Part shown: in pieces, positions 30,879 to 37,133 of the stretch | Layout: the number at the start of each line of letters is the position of its first letter | Numbering within the stretch: position 1 is the first letter of the stretch | Origin: Fibrobacter succinogenes | GTDB lineage: Bacteria > Fibrobacterota > Fibrobacteria > Fibrobacterales > Fibrobacteraceae | NCBI GenBank assembly: GCA_902781185.1 | Contig: CACZII010000001.1 | Span: 1 to 37,133, forward strand | Reading direction: 5' to 3' | DNA length: 37,133 nucleotides | Notes under the pieces: generated by a model | Told to the model about the DNA's origin: nothing | Database searches by the model: none | The model's input: only the letters and a program-made list of their open reading frames with translations | Translations under genes and position numbers: made by a program

Positions 30879-30906
30879 AAAAAAGCCCTCTCGCAAGAGA
30901 GGGCTT
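30879..30906 (-). terminator. Terminator of the tRNA-Val/tRNA-Asp unit
   Basis: AAGCCCTCTC/GAGAGGGCTT with loop TTGC on the minus strand, followed by six T (30879-30884). It lies 8 bp after the tRNA-Asp 3' end and also forms the hairpin of the fourth, truncated array unit. Confidence 0.9.
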
Positions 30907-30914
30907 TGCTTTCG

Positions 30915-30990
30915 CGGGATAGACGAGGCTTGAACTCGCAACCTCCGGCGTGACAGGCCGGTGCTCTAACCAAAATTGAGCTACCACCCC
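30915..30990 (-). tRNA. tRNA-Asp (anticodon GTC)
   Basis: A 76-nt cloverleaf on the minus strand. Acceptor GGGGTGG with CTATCCC, anticodon stem CCGGC/GCCGG with loop CTGTCAC (anticodon GTC), T arm GCGAG-TTCAAGC-CTCGT, discriminator G as expected for Asp. The D loop is slightly long (AATTTTGGTTA). CCA is not encoded. Confidence 0.93.
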
Positions 30991-31013
30991 AAATCGTTTC
31001 CGATTTTCGGTAG

Positions 31014-31088
31014 TGGGCGATAACGGATTCGAACCGCTGACATTCTGCTTGTAAGGCAGACGCTCTGAACCAACTGAGCTAATCGCCC
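31014..31088 (-). tRNA. tRNA-Val (anticodon TAC)
   Basis: A 75-nt cloverleaf on the minus strand. Acceptor GGGCGAT with ATCGCCC, D arm GCTCAGTTGGTTCAGAGC, anticodon stem TCTGC/GCAGA with loop CTTACAA (anticodon TAC), T loop GGTTCGAATCC, discriminator A. CCA is not encoded. It lies 23 bp before tRNA-Asp and only 7 bp after the DUF3098-like stop codon. Confidence 0.93.
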
Positions 31089-31095
31089 GAAAGGG

Positions 31096-31287
31096 TTACT
31101 TGTCCTGCTTTTTACCGCCGAAGAGGATTCCGAGAGGAATGACCACCACGTAGGCAAGGACCAGGATAAGAGGTGCGACCGTAAGGCTAACCGGGTTGTC
31201 GGCTGGACCCTGCTGGAGGCAGAAAAAGCCAATTACCAGGAGCAAGATTCCGATAGCAATCAAAATGAAATTCTTCTTGTTCATCAT
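31096..31287 (-). CDS. Small two-span membrane protein, DUF3098-like
   Basis: A 63-residue protein with two hydrophobic segments (NFILIAIGILLLVIGFFCL and SLTVAPLILVLAYVVVIPLG) separated by a short polar loop and ending in a basic tail (GGKKQDK). This matches the DUF3098 pattern known from the FCB group; the function is not known. Start ATG 31287 or 31284; AAGG lies upstream. A TATATTTG box lies at 31313-31320. The stop is 7 bp from tRNA-Val, so the gene and two tRNAs probably share a transcript ending at 30879. Confidence 0.7.
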   Translation of the reverse strand: MMNKKNFILIAIGILLLVIGFFCLQQGPADNPVSLTVAPLILVLAYVVVIPLGILFGGKKQDK

Positions 31288-31312
31288 CTTACAAAGCCTT
31301 AAAGTGACTGCG

Positions 31313-31320
31313 CAAATATA
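31313..31320 (-). promoter_or_regulatory. Candidate promoter box (TATATTTG) for the DUF3098-tRNA unit
   Basis: TTTTTATGCTATATTTG on the minus strand matches TAnnTTTG exactly, 25 bp upstream of ATG 31287. Confidence 0.45.
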
Positions 31321-31348
31321 GCATAAAAACGCCAAATGTCAAGGGGAA

Positions 31349-33646
31349 TTACTTCTGTCCAGGGTACTTAACCCGCGTGTGGTAAGTACCGTCCAGACTA
31401 CGGAGGAAGGCCTGCTCCAGCTTGAACAGTTCACGGACGGACAGGTTGCATTCGCTGAACTGGCCTTCGTTGAAACGTCCCTGGATGGTGTTGTGAATCA
31501 TCTCTTGCAGGGCCTCGGAATCCATGTTGGACATGGAGCGGCTTGTGGCTTCGATGATGTCGGCCAGCATGAGAATAGCCGTTTCCTTGCTTTGGGGCTT
31601 GGGACCCTTGTATTTGAAATCTTCTATGTTCACAACCTTTGAGGGGTCTTCCTTGGCGGCTTCTAGGGCCTTGTGGTAGAAATACTGGATGGTGGTGGTG
31701 CCATGGTGCTCGCAAATGCCTGCAGCCACCAGTTCAGGAATCTTGTATTCCTGGGCAAGCGTATAGCCTTGTTCTACGTGCCCACAGATAATCTTCACGG
31801 ACTGCATCGGGTCCAGAGAATTGTGGGGGTTGATCCCCTGTTTCTGGTTCTCGGTAAAGAACTCCGGACGCATGGTCTTTCCGATGTCGTGGTACAGAGC
31901 CATGACGCGGACCAACAGGGAGTTGGCCTCGATGCTTTCGGCCACTTTCTCTGCCAGGTTGGATACCTGGATACTGTGATGGAAGGTGCCGGGGGCCAAC
32001 TCGGAGATGCGCTTCAGGGCGGGGCGGTTGAAGTCGGACATTTCCATTAGGGTGAGAACCGTGGTGATGCCGAAGATCCGTTCCATCAGGTGCACAAAGA
32101 AGGCCGACGCAATGGCGACGCACACTGCGAAGTTTGCACTGGCGGCCAGGAGGCTCTGGTAGAAGGCCTCGAAATTCATGCGGTTACGCAGCAGGAACAT
32201 GATGCTGATGGCGGCCGCCATGGCAAGCACGCCTACGATAATGGCGTAGATGAACTGCACGCGATAGCGGATTCGGGCCAGGGGAACTAGTGAAATGATT
32301 AGGACGGCGAAAACGGTGATGGTGGCGGCCAGGTCATAACCGTTGAGGATGCCGAATATCAGGGAGGACAGCACCGAGAAGGCTAGGCCGAGCCTGTAGT
32401 TGAAAAGAACAGTGGCAATGACGGGCGTGAATGCAAAGGGGTAAAGCCACATGAAATCTACGCCCTTCACCTGGCCGTTGAGGAGGTCGGCCATGTTCAA
32501 GTTGTTGGACAGGTAATGTACCGACCAGAAGGCCAAAAGCTGGATGATTGCCAAGAACACTAGGCTCCAGAGCTGTCTTGGATTCTTGAATTTGCGTACG
32601 GTCTCGTTGTAGAAGAAGTAGAAGAAGAAGGCGATGATGATGAGGGCGATGATGATGGCCTGCCCATACGTTGCCGTAAGGGTTCTTTCGTTTTCTTCTT
32701 TCTGCTGGGCCTGCTGAAGGGCCTCGATTTTTTCAAGGATTTCCTTGGTGATGGGGGCGCCCTGGCTTACGATTTCCATGCCACGGGGAACCATGCCCTT
32801 GATGAGAGTGACCTTTTCGCGGGCGGCAATCTTGCGGGCTTCTGTTTCTTTTTCTAGGTAGAATACGTTGGGCAAAGAGAACACGTAGAGCACTTCATAG
32901 AAGGCACTCTGTAAGCCCTGGTCGCTGGGGAAGGCCTGTTGCAACTGGGCAAAGGCTTCGTCAATGCGGCGCTGCAGCGGTTGTATGGCACTGCTTTCCA
33001 GGGTTGTCTCTTCGCTGTCGCGAATCATGGCTACGGTGGTCTTGTTGTAAATCAGGTGCTTGATATCCTGAACATTGTAGGATTCCATGAACAGCTTGAG
33101 TTCCGTTTCGGTCTTGGCCAGGAGGGTGTTGGAAACGCCCCGCTTGAGCATCTGGTTGAATACGGAAAAGACGGAATCCCTGGCCTTGGAGTTTTGGCTT
33201 AGAGGCTTGATGGCGGTAATGGAAAGTCTTTGCTTCAAGACTTCGTAGACTCGGGATGCCTGTTGTACTTTCATTTGCAGGGTGTCCGCCGCCTCTGAAC
33301 TTGAATTGCTGGGAGCGTTGCTAATCTGGGCCTGCAAGATTCCGTACTGAGCAAGCTTGTGCAGGTACTGCTTCAAGTCTTCGCTGATGCGGTTGGTCTC
33401 GTCGGTGTTGTATTCGAAAATGGCGCTGACCTTCTCCTCTGCCCGCTGCCGTTCGATTTCAATTTCTTGCTTGGACTTGGGAATGTCGAAGTTGATGGGG
33501 GAGATAATGGTGCGTGTACTGGCCTGGCCCAGATGGGGGTGGTCTGCCTGCATGGCGATGTTCTTGTCGGGGAACAGGATTATGGCGATGGCGGCAACTA
33601 GCACGCAACCGAGGAAAAGATGGAGTTTCTTTTTCTTCTTTTTCAT
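31349..33646 (-). CDS. 7TM-HD phosphohydrolase, PgpH-like
   Basis: A 765-residue membrane protein. A basic N-terminus and first membrane segment (residues 8-25) precede an extracytoplasmic helical domain (about 40-325). Seven membrane segments follow (about 330-530), then a cytoplasmic HD domain with YHDIGK (H586, D587), [16 protein letters not shown] and [11 protein letters not shown]. The layout matches PgpH/YqfF proteins, which in Listeria hydrolyse cyclic di-AMP; that substrate is inferred here. The start overlaps the phoH stop by 4 bp (ATGA). In many bacteria phoH, this gene and ybeY are neighbours; no ybeY follows here. Confidence 0.87.
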   Translation of the reverse strand: MKKKKKKLHLFLGCVLVAAIAIILFPDKNIAMQADHPHLGQASTRTIISPINFDIPKSKQEIEIERQRAEEKVSAIFEYNTDETNRISEDLKQYLHKLAQYGILQAQISNAPSNSSSEAADTLQMKVQQASRVYEVLKQRLSITAIKPLSQNSKARDSVFSVFNQMLKRGVSNTLLAKTETELKLFMESYNVQDIKHLIYNKTTVAMIRDSEETTLESSAIQPLQRRIDEAFAQLQQAFPSDQGLQSAFYEVLYVFSLPNVFYLEKETEARKIAAREKVTLIKGMVPRGMEIVSQGAPITKEILEKIEALQQAQQKEENERTLTATYGQAIIIALIIIAFFFYFFYNETVRKFKNPRQLWSLVFLAIIQLLAFWSVHYLSNNLNMADLLNGQVKGVDFMWLYPFAFTPVIATVLFNYRLGLAFSVLSSLIFGILNGYDLAATITVFAVLIISLVPLARIRYRVQFIYAIIVGVLAMAAAISIMFLLRNRMNFEAFYQSLLAASANFAVCVAIASAFFVHLMERIFGITTVLTLMEMSDFNRPALKRISELAPGTFHHSIQVSNLAEKVAESIEANSLLVRVMALYHDIGKTMRPEFFTENQKQGINPHNSLDPMQSVKIICGHVEQGYTLAQEYKIPELVAAGICEHHGTTTIQYFYHKALEAAKEDPSKVVNIEDFKYKGPKPQSKETAILMLADIIEATSRSMSNMDSEALQEMIHNTIQGRFNEGQFSECNLSVRELFKLEQAFLRSLDGTYHTRVKYPGQK

Positions 33647-34587
33647 TTGGAATCCTTTTGTTCGTATGCGGACAAAATATTCTTGACCAACGGGTGTCGC
33701 AGGACATCGGTGGCGGTAAACTCAATCTGGGCGATACCCTTGATTCCGCTCAGGATAGACATGGCGTGTTCCAGTCCGGATTTTTGACCCTGGGCCAGGT
33801 CTACCTGGGACGTATCCCCTGTGATGATGGCCTTGCTGTGGGGGCCAAGCCTGGTGAGGAACATTTTCATCTGAGACACGGTGGTGTTCTGGGCTTCGTC
33901 CAAGATGATGAAAGCCCGCTTGAGGGTGCGCCCGCGCATGTAGGCGAGAGGTGCCACTTCGATGGCGCCAGTTTCCTCATAACGACGGAGTTTTTCTGCG
34001 GGCAGAAGTTCGGAGAGGCTATCGTGGATGGGCCGCAGGTAGGGGGCAATCTTTTCTTTCAAGTCTCCCGGCAAGAATCCCAGGGATTCTCCCGCCTCCA
34101 CGGCAGGTCGGACCAAGCATATCCGTTCAGCCTCGTTACGCTCGAGGCTTGCGACGGCAAGAGCTACCGCAAGGAAGGTCTTGCCTGTTCCGGCAGGGCC
34201 CTTGGCAAAGATGACGTCGTTCTTTTCCACCGCCTTTACCAGTTCTGCCTGTGAGGGAGTCTTGGGGCCGATGGAAATCCCGAACCGGTTCCGGATGATG
34301 GGGGCGGTTCCGACGGAAAAATCCTTGACGGCGTTGTCCGTGGATCTCCCGAGGAGCCGTTCTACTTGGGGAGCGGTAAAACTTTCACCGTGCTTGGCGG
34401 CGATTTTCAGCTGATCTAGGACCGTAAGCAGCCCCTGCAGGTCGGCGTTTGCTTTGGGTTTCAGGGTAAGTCCTGGAAGCCTGGTCTGTATTTCAACACA
34501 AAAACGGCCTTCCAATAAGCGGAAAACCGTTTCATTCTCTCCTGAAACCATCCGTTTCAGGTTATCAGAGATGGAGTAATGTTCCAA
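33643..34587 (-). CDS. PhoH-family ATPase
   Basis: A 314-residue PhoH-like P-loop protein. Walker A is at residues 130-137 (GPAGTGKT), Walker B in [13 protein letters not shown], with the family block [19 protein letters not shown] and the motif [14 protein letters not shown]. PhoH proteins are cytoplasmic ATPases associated with RNA metabolism, often linked to YbeY. The N-terminal ~100 residues form the small PhoH extension. It lies 5 bp after the lipoprotein gene and overlaps the PgpH-like gene by 4 bp, so all three form one unit. Confidence 0.88.
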   Translation of the reverse strand: MEHYSISDNLKRMVSGENETVFRLLEGRFCVEIQTRLPGLTLKPKANADLQGLLTVLDQLKIAAKHGESFTAPQVERLLGRSTDNAVKDFSVGTAPIIRNRFGISIGPKTPSQAELVKAVEKNDVIFAKGPAGTGKTFLAVALAVASLERNEAERICLVRPAVEAGESLGFLPGDLKEKIAPYLRPIHDSLSELLPAEKLRRYEETGAIEVAPLAYMRGRTLKRAFIILDEAQNTTVSQMKMFLTRLGPHSKAIITGDTSQVDLAQGQKSGLEHAMSILSGIKGIAQIEFTATDVLRHPLVKNILSAYEQKDSK

Positions 34588-34592
34588 ATGGC

Positions 34593-34883
34593 CTACTCGG
34601 CGTCGGGACGTTCCACTGGAATGCCCAACTTGTTCTTGGCGTCGAAGATTTCCTTACGGAGCTTATGGTTTTCTTCGGTCATGGCCATAGCCTCGTCTTC
34701 GGTCTTCTTCAACTTGTTTTCGTCAACCTTTTCTTTCTGGACGGCGGCCTTTCCGGATCCGCCGGAACCACCTTCGTCATAACCGCCTTCGTCGCTACTA
34801 CCACCGGAAGAACCGGCGCAAGCGGTGAAGAGTGCGAGGGACAGAGATGCAAGGATCAGTTTCCAATTTTTCAAAAATGACAT
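34593..34883 (-). CDS. Small lipoprotein with coiled-coil segment
   Basis: A 96-residue protein with lipobox FTAC (Cys22) followed by a Gly/Ser/Glu/Asp-rich linker (about 23-45). A highly charged helix (VDENKLKKTEDEAMAMTEEN...) at about 50-85 may form a coiled coil. No family is recognised. It heads the unit with phoH (5 bp gap). A TACATTTT box lies upstream, overlapping the divergent promoter of the aminopeptidase gene. Confidence 0.7.
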   Translation of the reverse strand: MSFLKNWKLILASLSLALFTACAGSSGGSSDEGGYDEGGSGGSGKAAVQKEKVDENKLKKTEDEAMAMTEENHKLRKEIFDAKNKLGIPVERPDAE

Positions 34884-34914
34884 TATTCAGGCTCCATTCT
34901 AGTCTGTGCTGCGT

Positions 34915-34928
34915 AAAATGTATATTAT
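34915..34928. promoter_or_regulatory. Overlapping divergent promoter boxes
   Basis: TACATTTT on the minus strand (34915-34922) faces the lipoprotein-phoH unit, and TATATTAT on the plus strand (34921-34928) faces the aminopeptidase gene. The boxes share two bases, so the two polymerases would compete for the same site. Confidence 0.35.
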
Positions 34929-34963
34929 TTACGGGGAAAAAGTTGTAAAAAAGTGAAATCCTT

Positions 34964-36331
34964 ATGAAAAATGGCGAAATTTTGCGAAAATCCTACTCCC
35001 AGGTCTTTATTTCCTCTCCCGATTACGATTCCCTGTCTCTATATGCCAAACGGCGGGCCCAGATGATGGAAAGCCTGGATTCCTTCTGTGTCTTTGGTGG
35101 GGCGCCTAGGAATCCTGGCTCGGAAGAGGCCTTTTCGGAAACATGGACCCGTTTTGTTCAGGACCCGGCATTTCTGTTCCTTACGGGGGTGAACCAGGCG
35201 GGTTGCTACCTGGTATTGGATCCCAAGTCAAAAAAATCAGTGCTTTTTGTACCTGAAAAGGACCCGTTCCGTGAATTCTGGAATGGAAAGCGGCTGGGTG
35301 TCGAATCTGGAAGTGACGATGTTTCTAGGGTCACGGGCATTGCCGACATCCGGGACGCGGAAGAGTTCTTACCATTTGTTGAAAAAATGGCCAAGAAGTA
35401 CCGGTCCAAGGGCTTCGGTTATGTCTACTACTACGAAAAGTTCACGGGAGACCATAACTGTGCATTGAAGGGACGGGTGGCCGCAGTTCTCAGACCTTAC
35501 GGAATGAAGGTGAAGACATGCTCGCCCATCCATTTTGCCCAGAGGCTTCCGCTGGAGAGTGAACGTATCGCCGATGCTAAGAAGGCCCAGGCTATCACGG
35601 AGAAGGCCTTCCGGAGCCTGCTTCCGAGGGTGAAGGACTTCAGGAACGAACGGGAACTGTACCTGTATCTGAACTACGAGATGCAACGCCGAAGTGACGG
35701 CGACTTGGCGTTCCCAACCATTGCGGCTTCCGGCGAAAACGCCTGCTGCCTGCATTACGTGAAGAATGACGAGCCCCTGAGGGCTGGAAAGTTGATACTC
35801 TTGGATTTTGGCGTACGTTACGGCACGCTCCACAGCGACATTTCCAGGACTATTCCTCTGAATGGCAAGTTTAACCCGCTACAGGCCCTACTGTACCAGA
35901 TGGTACTGGATTCGGCGTTAGTTTATCAGAAATCTGTGAAGCCCGGTGTGAGCTTGAAAGATATCGGCCAGATTCCCTGGGACTACATTATGGACGAGCT
36001 GGAGGTGCGCTTGGTGAAAGGGCACAAGGGCAAGTTTAGGCTGTGTTATGACAGGAGACCCCACGGGGTGAGCCACTTTATCGGTGAACATATCCACGAC
36101 GGTGACCCCGGTTCCCGCTCTCTGGACACGGTCTTGGAGCCCGGCATGCTGATTTCTTGTGAACCGGGGTTGTACGGTGAATTTGAGGGGGTGTTCAACG
36201 GGAAACGCTACCGTGAAAAGATTGGGATCCGCATCGAAGACGACCTGCTTATCACGAAAACGGGCTTTTTGAACATATCCAAGAAGATTCCCAAGGAAAT
36301 AGGAGAGATAGAGCGATTGATGCGTAAATAG
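34964..36331 (+). CDS. Xaa-Pro aminopeptidase (aminopeptidase P, M24)
   Basis: A 455-residue M24B metallopeptidase that would remove N-terminal residues before proline. The N-terminal creatinase/aminopeptidase-P domain (about 20-175) includes FLFLTGVNQAGCYLVLD. The catalytic pita-bread domain shows all five metal ligands: D281 and D292 (LLDFGVRYGTLHSDISRT), H371 (GVSHFIG), E400 (SCEPG) and E425 (IRIEDD), so the enzyme is likely active with Mn or a similar dinuclear centre. No signal peptide is seen, so it is cytoplasmic. It is divergent from the lipoprotein-phoH unit and ends before repeat element F. Confidence 0.92.
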   Translation: MKNGEILRKSYSQVFISSPDYDSLSLYAKRRAQMMESLDSFCVFGGAPRNPGSEEAFSETWTRFVQDPAFLFLTGVNQAGCYLVLDPKSKKSVLFVPEKDPFREFWNGKRLGVESGSDDVSRVTGIADIRDAEEFLPFVEKMAKKYRSKGFGYVYYYEKFTGDHNCALKGRVAAVLRPYGMKVKTCSPIHFAQRLPLESERIADAKKAQAITEKAFRSLLPRVKDFRNERELYLYLNYEMQRRSDGDLAFPTIAASGENACCLHYVKNDEPLRAGKLILLDFGVRYGTLHSDISRTIPLNGKFNPLQALLYQMVLDSALVYQKSVKPGVSLKDIGQIPWDYIMDELEVRLVKGHKGKFRLCYDRRPHGVSHFIGEHIHDGDPGSRSLDTVLEPGMLISCEPGLYGEFEGVFNGKRYREKIGIRIEDDLLITKTGFLNISKKIPKEIGEIERLMRK

Positions 36332-36364
36332 GTGCCAGAGGGCAGGGACGACAATGTATAATGG

Positions 36365-36407
36365 AATGTATGGATCCCGTCGGGGCTTCGCCCCTCCAGG
36401 ATGACGT
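36365..36407. repeat. Palindromic element F, copy of element E
   Basis: AATGTATGGATCCCGTC (36365-36381) and CTCCAGGATGACGT (36394-36407) are identical to the flanks of element E. The central hairpin here is GGGGC-TTC-GCCCC (36382-36393 region) instead of GCC-TTAC-GGC. It lies between the aminopeptidase gene and the MFS gene. Confidence 0.8.
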
Positions 36408-36482
36408 TGGCCTAAGCACCTCATACCTTTTATTTTCAACTTCTCTCGTCTTTCGTCTTTCGTCTCTCGTCTAATAAAAAGC

Positions 36483-36490
36483 TATCTTTA
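36483..36490 (+). promoter_or_regulatory. Candidate promoter box (TATCTTTA) for the partial MFS gene
   Basis: AAAAAGCTATCTTTACCG, 26 bp upstream of the ATG at 36517, shares GCTATCTTT with the fabF promoter region. Confidence 0.35.
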
Positions 36491-36516
36491 CCGCCAAACT
36501 TTTACGAAGGTCCAAA

Positions 36517-37133
36517 ATGTGGAAATATAGCGGAGCGATCCGATTCTTTCTTTCTATCCTTGCGGTAACGTTTGTCCAGATGGGTGTGTTCATTTACGCC
36601 CAGAAGATTCTGTCCGGCTCCTTTGCCGGGGTGGAGGGCGGCCAGAACTGGCAGAGCCTGATGCTGCAGATCTTCTTTATCGCCCCCTATGTGGTTTTCG
36701 TGTGGGCGGCAGGGCTTTTCTCCAATAAGTTTTCCAAGAACAGGGTGCTGGCCTGGTCGTCTCTCTTTATGACGGCATTCGTCATAGCTATGGCGGTGCT
36801 GGTGACCTGCGGTGTACCCCGTGTAGCGTTCTGGCTCTGCATAGGCCTTTCTACAGGCTTTGCGGTTCATAGTGCGGCCAAGTACGCTGTGCTGAAAGAG
36901 ATGTTCGGCGTCCGGAACCTGAGCTATGCCAACGCCTTTTTGCAGATATTCTCCCTGAGCGGTATCATCGCTGCCAGCTGGCTTGCCATTGTGGGGGTGA
37001 ACCTCATTGACCTGGGAAGCCTTGCCAGGTATGAGGCCGTGCGCCAGATTATCGCCAAGTCCGTGGTGATTCCCTGGATTTTGGTAGGGGTGAGCGTGCT
37101 TGGTACCGTGGCGAGTTTCTTGATTCCGAAGGT
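36517..37133 (+). CDS. MFS transporter, LplT-like (3' end missing)
   Basis: An open frame of 205 codons from ATG 36517 to the right edge of the window. Hydrophobic segments are visible near residues 10-28 (FFLSILAVTFVQMGVFIYA), 48-66 (LMLQIFFIAPYVVFVWAAG), 78-98, 103-115, 142-160 and 186-204. The conserved-looking SAAKYAVLKEMFGVRNLSYA resembles the PAKY/LPE region of LplT-type lysophospholipid transporters and related MFS proteins. That assignment is tentative. There is no clear Shine-Dalgarno apart from GAAGG about 10 bp upstream. The C-terminal half lies outside the window. Confidence 0.7.
   Translation, partial: MWKYSGAIRFFLSILAVTFVQMGVFIYAQKILSGSFAGVEGGQNWQSLMLQIFFIAPYVVFVWAAGLFSNKFSKNRVLAWSSLFMTAFVIAMAVLVTCGVPRVAFWLCIGLSTGFAVHSAAKYAVLKEMFGVRNLSYANAFLQIFSLSGIIAASWLAIVGVNLIDLGSLARYEAVRQIIAKSVVIPWILVGVSVLGTVASFLIPK

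Noticed and set aside
30566-30906. CRISPR array
   Set aside because: The repeated parts are long (~60 bp), the variable parts are self-complementary hairpins rather than unrelated spacers, the period is ~97 bp, and no cas genes are near.
30566-30906. Integron attC-like sites
   Set aside because: Hairpins alternate regularly, but there are no cassettes, no integrase and no GTTRRRY-type core sites.

Overview
The window most likely comes from a Fibrobacter species, a fibre-degrading gut or rumen bacterium of the FCB group. This is inferred from the proteins. There is a large secreted GH51 endoglucanase with tandem N-terminal carbohydrate-binding repeats, very like F. succinogenes endoglucanase F (CelF/Cel51A). 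There is also a full didermic outer-membrane gene set (lolA, lptD, tol-pal, several beta-barrels), short Ser/Gly-rich lipoproteins after the lipobox, and promoter-like boxes resembling the FCB TAnnTTTG element. No phage, insertion sequence or CRISPR was seen.

Layout. 1-2024 (minus): the 5' end of an EF-G gene of mitochondrial/spd type, an EcsC-like protein and an outer-membrane barrel. 2140-6630 (plus): an overlapping run of lolA, a secreted beta-rich protein with a FlgD-like C-terminus, a PorV/PorQ-like barrel and recF, ending in a terminator that contains the recF stop codon. 6669-9140: lptD. 9199-9271 (minus): tRNA-Ala. 9389-14207 (plus): tolQ, tolR, tolA, tolB, pal and a YbgF/CpoB-like lipoprotein. 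14327-15421 (minus): a second barrel. 15522-18282 (plus): hemB, a small lipoprotein and hemL.

18354-22214 (minus) is a four-gene operon: a 41-residue membrane protein, a DUF2334-type deacetylase-like protein, a medium-chain-type acyl-CoA ligase and an OxlT-like MFS transporter. It lies just downstream of fabF-fabV (22375-24863, minus), which suggests uptake and activation of a carboxylic acid next to fatty-acid synthesis genes. 25028-26272 (minus) is a SpmA/SpmB-like Gate-domain membrane protein. 26559-30501 (plus) is a DsbA-like lipoprotein followed by the endoglucanase. 30554-30880 is a non-coding array of ~97-bp repeats with hairpins that change sequence but keep pairing. It lies downstream of tRNA-Asp and tRNA-Val (minus), which follow a DUF3098-like gene by 7 bp. 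31349-34883 (minus): a lipoprotein, phoH and a PgpH-type HD phosphohydrolase. 34964-36331 (plus): aminopeptidase P. 36517 to the end: a partial MFS transporter.

Non-coding patterns stand out. (1) The ~97-bp covarying hairpin array. (2) A dispersed family of palindromic repeats with conserved flanks and variable stems. (3) A recurring T-tract plus TAnnTTT-like box upstream of most transcription units, in several places fused directly to the preceding terminator, and in three places so close to the start codon that leaderless mRNAs are predicted.
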